From assembly GCF_018598175.1 (NCBI RefSeq), contig NZ_JAHESE010000011.1, forward strand, positions 111,294-175,293: a stretch of DNA of 64,000 nucleotides, given 5' to 3'. Shown in pieces: positions 16,455-27,162 of this stretch. The notes beneath the pieces are model-generated. The model worked only from the letters and a program-made list of their open reading frames with translations. It had not been told where the DNA came from and searched no databases. The position numbers and the translations under genes were made by a program. Position 1 is the first letter of the stretch. Each line of letters opens with the position of its first letter. Origin of the DNA: Dawidia cretensis. GTDB taxonomy: Bacteria > Bacteroidota > Bacteroidia > Cytophagales > Cyclobacteriaceae.

Positions 16455-17177
16455 CTAAGCATTAAGATAGAACTCTTTTGTGAGTTTACGGTAATATTCC
16501 GACCAATCCGTTCCCTGGTCGTAGAGCAAAATCTCGCCGGTACCAGGTGTTGTGCCGGAGGTCTTGCGCGAGAACTCCAGTAGCCATCGTTCGATGGGTT
16601 TCTCCTTGCGCGTGCGAAAGCTCCACTGCCGGGTACAATGTAGTCCCCGGCCGGCGGCCAGGGTAATAAACTGTAGCCCTTCGGCATGGGGTAATATGGT
16701 GTGAAATGTCCCGTCTTCTGTCAGGAGCGCCTCGACGGCATCTAACAGCTGCGGATAGGAGAGTGTGACGGTGTGACGAGATTGCGTACGGCGGAGGTCC
16801 GGCGATTCCTGACTTTGTATGAAGTACGGCGGGTTGGAAACAATCGCGTCGTATTTCATACCGGGCCGAAAGTCCTGGATGGCGGATGTATAGACATTCA
16901 CCTTCGCCGGCCACGGCGAGGAGTCGACGTTCTCGCGGGCCAGCTCGGCCTCGGTGGCTTCGAGCTCGATCGCATCGATGACGACATCCGGGGCCGAGCG
17001 TTGTGCCAGCATGAGTGCGATGACACCCGAGCCGGTGCCGATGTCGAGTATATAGTGCGCCGCATCGATAGAAGCCCACGCGCCGAGCAGCACGCCGTCG
17101 GTTCCGACCTTCATCGCGGCTACGTCATGCCGCACGGAAAAGTGTTTGAAGTGAAAGTGTACTCCGCTTTTCGCCAT
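16455..17177 (-). CDS. trmN6: tRNA1(Val) adenine-37 N6-methyltransferase (TrmN6/YfiC)
   Basis: 240 residues. Class I SAM-methyltransferase fold: VGTDGVLLGAWASI, then SAM-binding motif I YILDIGTGSGVIALMLAQRS, the acidic motif IDAIELE, and the catalytic NPPY tetrapeptide in DAIVSNPPYF that marks N6-adenine methylation. The N-terminal FHFKHFSVRHDVAAMKVGTDG is characteristic of the YfiC group, which methylates A37 of tRNA-Val. Length is typical. It is divergent from the Gfo/Idh/MocA gene at 17213 with only 35 bases between start codons, so the two promoters must overlap. Confidence 0.92.
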   Translation of the reverse strand: MAKSGVHFHFKHFSVRHDVAAMKVGTDGVLLGAWASIDAAHYILDIGTGSGVIALMLAQRSAPDVVIDAIELEATEAELARENVDSSPWPAKVNVYTSAIQDFRPGMKYDAIVSNPPYFIQSQESPDLRRTQSRHTVTLSYPQLLDAVEALLTEDGTFHTILPHAEGLQFITLAAGRGLHCTRQWSFRTRKEKPIERWLLEFSRKTSGTTPGTGEILLYDQGTDWSEYYRKLTKEFYLNA

Positions 17178-17212
17178 AGCGTGAATATTCCTAATTTACA
17201 ACGAAACATCCA

Positions 17213-18250
17213 ATGGAAGAAAAAAATAATGCCGGGGAAAAAATCCGGTGGGGTATTCTCGGTTGCGGCAAGATCGCCCATAAGTTCGCCAACGACCTGA
17301 AGCTTGTCGATGATGCGGTGCTGGTAGCCGTGGCCGCGCGCGACGAAGCACGAGCCCGCACCTTTGCCTTGACGTATGGTGCTAACGACGTACACACTTC
17401 GTATGAAGCGCTGGCGTCCAGCCCGATGGTGGACGTAATCTACATTGCCACGCCGCACGGCTTTCACTTCGAGCATACCATGCTCTGTCTGCGCCATCGC
17501 AAAGCTGTTCTCTGCGAGAAGGCCTTTGCCTTAAACCGTGCTCAGGCGCGACATATGATCGATTATGCGCAGGCACAAGGTGTATTTTTGATGGAGGCAT
17601 TTTGGACAAAGTTTTTGCCGCAGTATAGTAAGGTGCTGGAGATCATCCTGAGTGGTGTGCTGGGAGAGATACAATGGATTCAGGCGGCGTTTGGTTTTCG
17701 TCCGCAGCCACCCGTGGCCTCGCGGATATTCGACCCCGCTCTGGGCGGAGGCTCGTTGCTTGACATTGGCATTTATCCTGTATTCCTGGCGCAGGCAATC
17801 CTGGGGAAACCCGTAGCGATTCAAGCCATGGCGCGCTTGCATGAAACCGGGGTAGACGAGCAGTGTGTGATGTCGCTGAAGTTTGCACAGGGTGCGTTGG
17901 CATCGCTGTCGAGTACCATGACAGCAGAGACGCCCGTGGAGGCTGTCATTGTCGGCACGGAAGGGCGACTGATGTTAAAGAATCGTTTTCACAACGCTGT
18001 CAGTACACTCGAAGTAGCCATGGGCAAAGAAGACCCGAAGCCGGTGGAAGTTTACCGCGAGACAGGCTATGGTTATCAGTTTGAAGCACGCCATGTCAAC
18101 CAATGCTTGCGGCAGGGGCGGATTGAAAGCCCCATCATGAAACACTCCGATAGCCTGGCGTTGCTGGAGACGCTGGATGCCATTCGAAAGGCGGCGGGTA
18201 TACGGTATGACGTTGATATTGCTGACGAATCTACTGAACCGCTTTCATAA
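17213..18250 (+). CDS. Gfo/Idh/MocA-family oxidoreductase (dihydrodiol dehydrogenase-like)
   Basis: 345 residues, cytoplasmic (no signal). Rossmann motif IRWGILGCGKIAHKFANDL; then VDVIYIATPHGFHFEHTMLCL and CEKAFALNRAQARHMI. The family EKP motif is EKA here, which is the form seen in the trans-1,2-dihydrobenzene-1,2-diol/D-xylose dehydrogenase-like branch; the catalytic Lys is retained. LMEAFWTKFLPQY and GGGSLLDIGIYPVFLAQ also fit that branch. It probably uses NADP+ on a sugar or diol. The last 20 bases overlap the convergent serine hydrolase gene. Confidence 0.87.
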   Translation: MEEKNNAGEKIRWGILGCGKIAHKFANDLKLVDDAVLVAVAARDEARARTFALTYGANDVHTSYEALASSPMVDVIYIATPHGFHFEHTMLCLRHRKAVLCEKAFALNRAQARHMIDYAQAQGVFLMEAFWTKFLPQYSKVLEIILSGVLGEIQWIQAAFGFRPQPPVASRIFDPALGGGSLLDIGIYPVFLAQAILGKPVAIQAMARLHETGVDEQCVMSLKFAQGALASLSSTMTAETPVEAVIVGTEGRLMLKNRFHNAVSTLEVAMGKEDPKPVEVYRETGYGYQFEARHVNQCLRQGRIESPIMKHSDSLALLETLDAIRKAAGIRYDVDIADESTEPLS

Positions 18251-19613
18251 CGGCGGCGGTCAGCTTGGGTAGGCTGAAGTTCCGGTTGTGTGTCACCCCC
18301 AGTCGTACAATCACCAGTTTCTTAGATGGGATGATCAGTACGGTATTTTCTTCGAAGCCATCGAATAAGATTGCTTCGTTGGGAAGTCCCTTATATTTCA
18401 CGTTGGTCGAGTCGTTCACCGCGCCGCGGTTCAGCCAGATCTGTGCTCCGTATTCTTGCATCGGTGAGGTCGTGTTGGGTGTTGTGGAATACTTCACCCA
18501 GCCTGCCGGCAGGATGCGTTTGTTGTTCCAAACACCATCATTCAGGTATAGCATGCCCAGGCGAGCCCAGTCGCGTGCGCTGGCGTACGAGTAGGACGAT
18601 GCCACGAATGTGCCCGAGGCGTCGGGCTCGATAATCGCGGTGTGCATGCCGAGCGGATAGAAGAGTTTCTCGAAGGGGAAGGCGTAGTATCCGTCGCCGG
18701 TCTTCTCGCGGATGATGCGCGAGAGGATATTGGTCGTGCCGCTGGAGTACTGAAAGACTGTGCCCGGTTCATGCTTCAACGGGCGGCTGGCAGCATAGGC
18801 TGCTTTGTCGTCGCTCTTGATAAACATGCTGTGGAAGTCAGCCGTAGGATTAAAATACGTCTCCGACCAGGCTAAGCCGCTGCTGGCTTGCAACAGGTTA
18901 TTGATAGTAATGTTTTTCCGGTCGTCATGCTGCCATTCGGCCACGGGGGCGGGGTCTTCGGTGCCGATCTGTCCTTCTTTGACCAGGATGCCCACCAACG
19001 CATTGGTTATGCTTTTTGTCATCGACCATCCCATACAGCGGCTGTTGATGTCGTAGCCGTTGGCATATTTTTCGGCGATCAGCTCGTTGTTGTGAATCAC
19101 TACGACGGCGTGGGTAAAGATCGGTTTGGCGGGATCGATGTCGACAAAGGCTTCGTCGACGGCTTGTTTGACGGCGGCGTAGTCTATATGGGCCGGCAAG
19201 GTGTCGCGGCGTATACGGTTACCGGTAGGCCAGTCTACCGTGTCGGGATCAAAGGGTGGGGGAGCGGGCAGCCTGACAGGCTGACGGCGTACGTCTGCTT
19301 CGGAACGCTCGGCCAGTAACGTACATCCCAATCCTTTGCGAAAGATAGCCTTGGCCGTACGGCCCAGCAGGGAGGCCGTCACGGTGGAGTCGGTGTGGTT
19401 GATGTCGAGGGGCAGGGATGCCAGCCCGGGAAACACCTGCAGCTCTTGCTGCACCACGCTCTCGGCTGTGCGGCCAGTGACGAATACGCATGAGCACATA
19501 GTTTTGGCGGCCATGCCGGTCATTACCGGCGGAAATGTGATGGCGAGATAGCCGATGACGGCCAGGATGATGAAGAGCAAGGAAAAGAGGACAATGCGTA
19601 GAATTCGTTTCAT
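18231..19613 (-). CDS. Membrane-anchored serine hydrolase of the beta-lactamase/class C family
   Basis: 460 residues with one N-terminal membrane segment (residues about 5-27, ILRIVLFSLLFIILAVIGYLAI), so the enzyme faces the periplasm. The nucleophile motif S-x-x-K is SMTKS with Ser near residue 197; the second motif region is YSSGTTNILSRIIREKTG. HAVVVIHNNELIAEKYANGYD and WARLGMLYLNDGVWNNKRILPAGWV are typical of this family. Such proteins are D-Ala-D-Ala peptidases, esterases or amidases; the substrate is unknown. Cys-Ser-Cys lies just after the membrane segment. It overlaps the end of the plus-strand oxidoreductase gene by 20 bases. Confidence 0.87.
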   Translation of the reverse strand: MKRILRIVLFSLLFIILAVIGYLAITFPPVMTGMAAKTMCSCVFVTGRTAESVVQQELQVFPGLASLPLDINHTDSTVTASLLGRTAKAIFRKGLGCTLLAERSEADVRRQPVRLPAPPPFDPDTVDWPTGNRIRRDTLPAHIDYAAVKQAVDEAFVDIDPAKPIFTHAVVVIHNNELIAEKYANGYDINSRCMGWSMTKSITNALVGILVKEGQIGTEDPAPVAEWQHDDRKNITINNLLQASSGLAWSETYFNPTADFHSMFIKSDDKAAYAASRPLKHEPGTVFQYSSGTTNILSRIIREKTGDGYYAFPFEKLFYPLGMHTAIIEPDASGTFVASSYSYASARDWARLGMLYLNDGVWNNKRILPAGWVKYSTTPNTTSPMQEYGAQIWLNRGAVNDSTNVKYKGLPNEAILFDGFEENTVLIIPSKKLVIVRLGVTHNRNFSLPKLTAAVMKAVQ

Positions 19614-19678
19614 AACACGGTTAGTAGCGGACCAAGATACAAAATGCCCGCTTTTTGTATAATCTTGTGGCCAAAGCC

Positions 19679-20497
19679 ATGAATGTTATGAAGTCGCGCA
19701 AGCACGTGCACGGTAAGAAGTGGGAGACCGTACGGGATTTCCTGAACGAGAAGGTCGATCAGTACAACCGTCCGGGGTTTATCGAGAACGACCCTGTGTC
19801 GATTCCGCATAGCTTTCGGCGTAAGCAAGACATCGAGATCGCGGGGCTTTTTGCCGCGGTGCTGGCCTGGGGGCAGCGCGTAACGATCATCAACAAGTGC
19901 TGGCAGTTGATGGGCATGATGGACAACGATCCCTATAAGTTCATTTTGAACCACAGCGAAAAAGATTTGCGACCGCTCATGGATTTTAAGCATCGCACGT
20001 TCAACACCACGGACACGCTGTACTTTGTGGAGGCATTGCGCTGGTATTATCAACAGCATACCTCGTTGGAGGATGCCTTTTATGTGCCTGGCGCCGAGAC
20101 CATCGAGCTGGGGCTGAACCAGTTTCAGGAAATCTTCTTTAGTCTGGAAGATGCGCCCCGCCGCACACGCAAACACATACCCGCCCCGATACGGAAGTCA
20201 ACCTGCAAACGATTGGCGATGTACCTTCGGTGGATGGTTCGACAGGATAATTGTGGTGTGGACTTCGGTGTGTGGAAGCGGATCACGCCGGCACAACTGG
20301 TATGTCCGTGCGACTTGCACGTAGACCGTACGGCGCGGCGACTGAAGTTGATTCGCAGGAAACAGACCGACTGGGAGACGGCACTTGAATTGACCGCGCA
20401 TCTACGGGCCTTCGACGCGGCAGACCCCGTCAAATATGACTTTGCGCTGTTTGGCCTCGGTATTGAAGAGGGCTGGTCCAAGCAAGTTAAAGTGTAA
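19679..20497 (+). CDS. TIGR02757 (DUF2400) family protein
   Basis: 272 residues from the ATG at 19679 (the ATG at 19688 is equally possible). The signature blocks of this Bacteroidota-enriched family are present: FIENDPVSIPHSF, KQDIEIAGLFAAVLAWGQRVTIINKC, FILNHSEKDLRPLMDFKHRTFNTTDTLYFVEAL and, near the end, DNCGVDFGVWKRITPAQLVCPCDLHVDRTARRL. The Cys-Pro-Cys-Asp-Leu-His-Val-Asp segment resembles the end of helix-hairpin-helix DNA glycosylase-type folds, but biochemical function is not established. It is divergent from the serine hydrolase. Confidence 0.9.
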   Translation: MNVMKSRKHVHGKKWETVRDFLNEKVDQYNRPGFIENDPVSIPHSFRRKQDIEIAGLFAAVLAWGQRVTIINKCWQLMGMMDNDPYKFILNHSEKDLRPLMDFKHRTFNTTDTLYFVEALRWYYQQHTSLEDAFYVPGAETIELGLNQFQEIFFSLEDAPRRTRKHIPAPIRKSTCKRLAMYLRWMVRQDNCGVDFGVWKRITPAQLVCPCDLHVDRTARRLKLIRRKQTDWETALELTAHLRAFDAADPVKYDFALFGLGIEEGWSKQVKV

Positions 20498-20642
20498 TAA
20501 TAGACAGATCCCATAGGGTTATCTGAACACCATTTCAGGGCTGTACAGGCCCTATTATGTATTCATAATCATTCTAAATTGCACTTTTTTGAGCCGTGCT
20601 ATCCATTCCGTTTATACCTTCGCACGCGTTGACAAAAGGTGC

Positions 20643-20709
20643 CGAAAATCATCGTTTGAAGTAAGATTTTCGATGACATTGATTGTGCAACGATTCAAAT
20701 AAATTTGAA
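20643..20709 (+). promoter_or_regulatory. 5' leader hairpins upstream of the ACIII operon
   Basis: CGAAAATC (20643-20650) pairs with GATTTTCG (20665-20672), and TTCAAAT (20694-20700) with ATTTGAA (20703-20709) across an AA spacer. Both lie in the 60-130 bases ahead of actA. They may be operator palindromes or leader structure; no T-run makes them terminators. Confidence 0.3.
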
Positions 20710-20769
20710 AAAATGAGTTCCGATAGTAGATTTGTGCCGCTTGTTTTGAAAACGGACACTGAACCTAAC

Positions 20770-22017
20770 ATGATTAAAAAATTTACTGCCTCCGCTTGCA
20801 AGTTCACCTTAGTTCTCGTTTTCGCATTACTCACCTTCTCTACAAACGCTCAAAGTATTTCTACTGAACCTGCCGCGATCAGCGCAGGGGAGTCGTTGTT
20901 TAATGCGAACTGTAAGGCTTGCCACCGCGTACATCAAAAATTGGTTGGTCCAGCATTGGCCGGCGTGTATGACCGTACACCCTCCATCGACTGGATCAAA
21001 GCGTTTGTAAAGAACTCTTCGAAGGTTATCGCCAGCGGAGATGATTATGCGAACAAGCTGTACAACGAATACAACAAGACGCAGATGACTGCCTTCTCGT
21101 CGTTCAAGGACGAGGACGTCATGAACATCCTGGCGTATGTAAAGGCTGAGACTGATAAAGGAGATACTCCGGTGCCAACACCCGGTGTCGAACCTGCCGG
21201 CGGTACTCCTGCCAGCGGCGCGTCGCTTCCAGCAACATACCTCAACGTCATCCTGATCGGTATGATCGTTATCCTGATACTGCTGCTCGTGGTGTTGGGC
21301 TTCCTGGTTTCCGCACTGAAGCGTTTCCTCGACGACAAGCAACTTTCAGAAGAAGACAAAGAAGAAGTATCCTCGACTATTACGGTAGGTTCCATCACAC
21401 GCAGCCGCGGCTTCATCTTCGTGGTGGTGTTCCTGGTAGCGGGCTTAGGTTTCAAAGCGGTGATCAACAACCTGTTTGCAGTAGGCGTGCAGATTGGTTA
21501 CGCACCGAAGCAGCCGATCGCCTTCTCGCACAAGATCCACGCGGGTCAGTTAGAGATCGACTGTAAATATTGTCACGTAGGGGTAACGAAAGGCAAGAGC
21601 GCCACGATCCCTTCGGTAAACATCTGTATGAACTGCCACAATCAGGTCAAGTCGGGAGCCACTACCGGTGAAGGCGAGATTGCAAAGATTGTGAAGGCAT
21701 GGGAAACGAAGAAGCCGATCGAGTGGATCCGTATCCACAACCTGCCTGATCTGGCGTACTTCAATCACTCACAACACGTAAGCGTAGGCGGTGTGGAATG
21801 TCAGACCTGCCACGGACCGATTGAAACCATGGATGTTGTTCGTCAGCATTCCTTATTGACCATGGGCTGGTGTATTGATTGCCACCGGAAGACAGATGTC
21901 AATTCCAAGGGCAATGCGTACTACGACAACCTGGTCGAGCTCCACAGTCAGTCGAATAAGACGCCTATGAAAGTGGAAGACATTGGGGGCCTGGAGTGCT
22001 CGAAGTGTCACTATTAA
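20770..22017 (+). CDS. actA: ACIII subunit ActA, hexaheme cytochrome c
   Basis: 415 residues from the ATG at 20770, which places a signal segment (MIKKFTASACKFTLVLVFAL) first. Six CxxCH heme c sites are visible: CKACH at residue 48 in a class I-like monoheme domain, then CKYCH 265, CMNCH 286, CQTCH 344, CIDCH 368 and CSKCH 410 in the pentaheme part. Two membrane segments (about 157-180 and 215-240) separate the two heme domains. ActA carries electrons from the ActB side toward cytochrome c or the oxidase. It opens the operon actABCDEF. The N-terminal monoheme domain is an addition to the pentaheme core. Confidence 0.92.
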   Translation: MIKKFTASACKFTLVLVFALLTFSTNAQSISTEPAAISAGESLFNANCKACHRVHQKLVGPALAGVYDRTPSIDWIKAFVKNSSKVIASGDDYANKLYNEYNKTQMTAFSSFKDEDVMNILAYVKAETDKGDTPVPTPGVEPAGGTPASGASLPATYLNVILIGMIVILILLLVVLGFLVSALKRFLDDKQLSEEDKEEVSSTITVGSITRSRGFIFVVVFLVAGLGFKAVINNLFAVGVQIGYAPKQPIAFSHKIHAGQLEIDCKYCHVGVTKGKSATIPSVNICMNCHNQVKSGATTGEGEIAKIVKAWETKKPIEWIRIHNLPDLAYFNHSQHVSVGGVECQTCHGPIETMDVVRQHSLLTMGWCIDCHRKTDVNSKGNAYYDNLVELHSQSNKTPMKVEDIGGLECSKCHY

Positions 22018-22062
22018 TATTATAAGGAACAAATACGATCAACGATTCGCGATAAACGATCT

Positions 22063-25000
22063 ATGGAAGAGTCTAAGAAGATATATTGGAAAGGCATTGA
22101 GCAGTTAGCGAACCATCCAGCGTTTGTAAAGCACGCTCATAACGAATTTGCTCCGGGCCCTGAGCCGGAAGAAGATCCGGGCCACTCGCGCCGGGATTTC
22201 CTGAAGATGATGGGTTTCGGTATGTCAGCCGTGGCGTTGGCCGCGTGTGAGGCGCCGATCCGCAAAGCGATCCCATATATCAATAAACCCGCAGATCTGG
22301 ACCCCAGCGTCCCGAACTATTACGCTTCTACCTATACTAATGGTGGTGACTACGCGAGCATCGTGGTGAAGACCCGCGAAGGTCGCCCGATCAAGATCGA
22401 CGGCAACGCGCTGTCGTCTGTAACCCGTGGTGGCACAAGCGCACAAGTAGAGGCTTCTGTACTCTCTTTGTATGACAACGCCCGCCTGCGCGGCCCCAAG
22501 ATTGGCAAGGACAAAATCAGCTGGGAAGATCTTGATAAACAAGTTATTGCCAAGCTGAAAAGCATTGCCGCCCAAGGTGGTCAGATCCGCGTCGTCAGCA
22601 ACACCATCCTAAGCCCAAGCACGAAAGCGGCCATCGAGAAGTTCAAGGCTGCTTATCCGACTACGCAAGTAGTACAGTACGATCAGACTTCTGCCTTTGG
22701 TATTGTGAAAGCAAACGAAGAGTCTTTTGGCGCTGCCATCGTACCGTCATACGATTTTAGCAAAGCAAAAACGATCGTAGGTGTAGCCGCTGACTTTATT
22801 GGCAGCTGGATATCGCCCATCGAATTCACCAAACAATATGCACTGACGCGTGAGGTGACAGAAGACAAACGCGAAATGTCCCGTCACTATCATTTCGAGT
22901 CGATCATGTCGATCACCGGTGCGAACGCTGACTACCGCGTACAGATTAAACCTTCGGAAGAAGGTGCTGTCGTGATTCAGTTGTATAACCTGATCGCCGC
23001 GAAAGCGGGTCGCGCGGCTATAACGGGTGGGGTAGACAAGCCACACCTGGCGAAAGCTGCTGAAGAGCTGTGGAAAAACAAAGGTGCGGCATTGGTGGTA
23101 GCGGGCTCAAACGACAAGGCTATCCAGGTGATCGTAAACGCGATCAACGATATGCTCGGCAGCTACGGCACGACGATCAACACGGCCCTGCCGGTGAATT
23201 ATCGTCAAGGTGACGACCTGGCCATGGCCAACTTTGTAAACGAACTGGAAGGCGGCAAGATCGATGTCGTTATTTTCTATAACTGTAACCCGGTATACGA
23301 TCATCCGAGCGGCGAGAAGATCGCTAACGCCTTGAAAGCGCTGGCGCTTTCTGTAGCGACAGCCTACAAAGAAGAAGAAACCGGTACACTTGTCAACTAC
23401 CTCGCGCCTGACCACCACTTCCTCGAAGCGTGGAACGACGCCGAGCCGAAACCTGGCCATTACAGCCTTGGACAGCCTGCCATCACGCCGATCTTCAAGT
23501 CGCGTGCGGCACAAGAGAGCTTCCTGGTATGGGCGGGCGAAACCGATGTTGATTACTTCGAAGTATTAAAGAATAACTGGAAGAGCTGGTTCTACACAGG
23601 CCAAACCCTGGATTATCAAAGCTTCTGGGATAAATGCCTGTACGACGGCGTATTCGAAAAGCCGGCTACATTGATGGCCACGGCGCCTACCTTTGGCGGC
23701 AACGTATCGGCGGCAGCTTCTGCTATTGCCAGCAACTACAAGACGAGCCAGTGGGAGCTTGTGATCTACGAAAGCGGCAACATCGGCAACGGCTCACAAG
23801 CCAATAACCCGCTGCTGCAAGAGCTTCCGGACCCGATCACCAAGACTACCTGGGATCACTACGTGACTGTATCGCCGAAAGATGCGAACGGCATCGACTT
23901 CTCGGAAAGCATCACCAAATACTACCTGGTAACGGCCAACGGCAAGACGGTAAAACTGCCGCTGCTGGTACAACCGGGTCAAACACCAGGCACGATCGGT
24001 ATCCCGTTGGGTTACGGCCGTACGAAGGCTGGTAAAGTAGCCGACGGTATCGGTGCGAACGTGTATCCGATCGTAACGCTGGTGAACGGCTCGTTGAGCT
24101 ACAACGCGGTGGACGTGAAGTTCGAGGCTACTACTGAAACCTATCAGATCGCACAGACCCAGACGCACAACACGTACATGGGCCGCGAGACAGTCGTACA
24201 AGAAACCATTCTCGAAGAGTTCAAGGACAAACATTGGGAGCGCGAGTTTCAACCTTCGGTTGCTACCTGGACCCAAGAAGATCACAAAGCCAAGCCGGAC
24301 GAGCTGTCGATGTGGAAAGGCCACGAATACAAAGACCACCACTGGGCAATGTCTATCGACCTGAACACCTGTACAGGTTGTGCTGCCTGCGTGGTTGCCT
24401 GTAACGTAGAAAATAACGTGTCGATGGTGGGCCGTGAAGAGGTGATCAACCGTCGCGAAATGCACTGGTTGCGCATCGACCGCTATTATAGCAGCGACGC
24501 TCCGGCCGACGATTGGGCTGGTGTGGAAGTTGCGGCAGAAAACCCGGAGGTTGTGTTCCAGCCGATGCTTTGCCAGCACTGTAACAACGCACCTTGCGAA
24601 ACGGTATGTCCGGTGGCGGCTACTACCCATAGCACGGAAGGTCTGAACCAAATGACCTACAACCGTTGTATCGGTACCCGCTATTGCGCAAACAACTGCC
24701 CGTATAAAGTCCGTCGTTTCAACTGGTTCAAATACCACGACAACAAACAGTTCGAGGTAGCGAACCCGGCCATGAACACCGACCTCGGCAAGATGGTCCT
24801 GAATCCGGATGTGACGGTACGTTCACGTGGTGTAATGGAGAAATGCTCGTTCTGCGTGCAGCGTATCCAAGGCGGCAAGCTTACCGCGAAGAAAGAGAAA
24901 CGCTCTATGAAAGATGGTGACGTTGATACCGCTTGTGCGGCCGCCTGTTCGACTGGCGCGATTGTCTTCGGTGACATCAACAACCCGGAAAGCAGAATCT

Positions 25001-25158
25001 CTAAGCTTCTCAAGATCAAGAAGGATCCCAAGCGCCCGAACTCAATCGACAAGGTTGCTGAGAACCCGCGCGCTTACCGCGTGATCGAGGAGATCGGCGT
25101 GAAGCCGAACATCTGGTACCTGACGAAAGTACGGAATAAAGACAGCGCGAAAGCGTAG
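22063..25158 (+). CDS. actB: ACIII subunit ActB, molybdopterin-like/iron-sulfur protein with variant Tat signal
   Basis: 1031 residues. The N-terminus KKIYWKGIEQLANHPAFV followed by SRRDFLKMMGFGMSAVALAAC is the variant Tat signal of this family, with the RR about 43 residues in. Residues about 60-720 form the molybdopterin-oxidoreductase-like part, which in ACIII holds no molybdenum cofactor. From about 760 is a ferredoxin-like domain with four cysteine clusters: CTGCAACVVAC, CQHCNNAPCETVC, CIGTRYCANNC and CSFCVQRI plus CAAAC, for one 3Fe-4S and three 4Fe-4S centres. It sits on the periplasmic face and passes electrons from quinol at ActC to ActA. The gene follows actA by 45 bases. Confidence 0.95.
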   Translation: MEESKKIYWKGIEQLANHPAFVKHAHNEFAPGPEPEEDPGHSRRDFLKMMGFGMSAVALAACEAPIRKAIPYINKPADLDPSVPNYYASTYTNGGDYASIVVKTREGRPIKIDGNALSSVTRGGTSAQVEASVLSLYDNARLRGPKIGKDKISWEDLDKQVIAKLKSIAAQGGQIRVVSNTILSPSTKAAIEKFKAAYPTTQVVQYDQTSAFGIVKANEESFGAAIVPSYDFSKAKTIVGVAADFIGSWISPIEFTKQYALTREVTEDKREMSRHYHFESIMSITGANADYRVQIKPSEEGAVVIQLYNLIAAKAGRAAITGGVDKPHLAKAAEELWKNKGAALVVAGSNDKAIQVIVNAINDMLGSYGTTINTALPVNYRQGDDLAMANFVNELEGGKIDVVIFYNCNPVYDHPSGEKIANALKALALSVATAYKEEETGTLVNYLAPDHHFLEAWNDAEPKPGHYSLGQPAITPIFKSRAAQESFLVWAGETDVDYFEVLKNNWKSWFYTGQTLDYQSFWDKCLYDGVFEKPATLMATAPTFGGNVSAAASAIASNYKTSQWELVIYESGNIGNGSQANNPLLQELPDPITKTTWDHYVTVSPKDANGIDFSESITKYYLVTANGKTVKLPLLVQPGQTPGTIGIPLGYGRTKAGKVADGIGANVYPIVTLVNGSLSYNAVDVKFEATTETYQIAQTQTHNTYMGRETVVQETILEEFKDKHWEREFQPSVATWTQEDHKAKPDELSMWKGHEYKDHHWAMSIDLNTCTGCAACVVACNVENNVSMVGREEVINRREMHWLRIDRYYSSDAPADDWAGVEVAAENPEVVFQPMLCQHCNNAPCETVCPVAATTHSTEGLNQMTYNRCIGTRYCANNCPYKVRRFNWFKYHDNKQFEVANPAMNTDLGKMVLNPDVTVRSRGVMEKCSFCVQRIQGGKLTAKKEKRSMKDGDVDTACAAACSTGAIVFGDINNPESRISKLLKIKKDPKRPNSIDKVAENPRAYRVIEEIGVKPNIWYLTKVRNKDSAKA

Positions 25159-25216
25159 TCGTTAGGTAACGACAACATAGGAGTGAGTAAAAGAAAACGG
25201 AAAACTTTTTAGATAA

Positions 25217-26593
<1,377 letters not shown>

Positions 26594-26615
26594 GCCTTAA
26601 ATGATCTAGTAGAAA

Positions 26616-27146
26616 ATGAATGCAGATAAGAACTTTTTAGTAGGCGTATTCAACGATGAGGTAGTCCTGCTGGACGGCATCCAGAAGGTACGCACGAGCG
26701 GATTGAAGATACACGACGTATTTTCACCGTTCCCGGTGCACGGCATTGACGGTGCTCTCGGGCTGAAGCCTTCGCGCCTGCCGCGCGCAGCCTTTCTGTT
26801 CGGCCTGACCGGTACGACCCTGGCCCTTACCATGCAGATCTGGATGCTGGGTTACGACTGGCCAATGATTATCGGTGGTAAGAACTTTGCGTCCCTGCCT
26901 CCCTTTATTCCGGTTACGTTCGAGCTGACGGTACTGCTGTCGGCCCTGGGCATGGTGGCGACATTCATGATCATCAGCGACCTGAAGCCGTACAAATGGC
27001 CTCGTCAGTTCGACATCCGCAGCACAAACGACAAGCACGTGATGGCGATCGACCTGGCGCTGAACAGCGGCAAGAGCAAAGACGAGATTGCCCGCATCCT
27101 GCGCGATGCCGGTGCTTCTGAAGTGAATGAAAAGAATTTTGAATAA
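26616..27146 (+). CDS. actD: ACIII subunit ActD (DUF3341)
   Basis: 176 residues. KNFLVGVFNDEVVLLDGIQKVRTSG then IHDVFSPFPVHGIDGALGLKPSRLPRAAFLFGLTGTTLALTMQIWMLGYDWP and GGKNFASLPPFIPVTFELTVLLSALGMVATFMI are the DUF3341 signature with two membrane helices. ActD is a structural membrane subunit of ACIII. The C-terminal charged tail is cytoplasmic. Its end overlaps an in-frame ATG of the actE frame. Confidence 0.94.
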   Translation: MNADKNFLVGVFNDEVVLLDGIQKVRTSGLKIHDVFSPFPVHGIDGALGLKPSRLPRAAFLFGLTGTTLALTMQIWMLGYDWPMIIGGKNFASLPPFIPVTFELTVLLSALGMVATFMIISDLKPYKWPRQFDIRSTNDKHVMAIDLALNSGKSKDEIARILRDAGASEVNEKNFE

Positions 27147-27162
27147 TCATAGTATACTAACC

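Noticed and set aside
20517-20557. Terminator after the TIGR02757 gene
   Set aside because: The AGGGC/GCCCT hairpin has only five pairs and no T-run.
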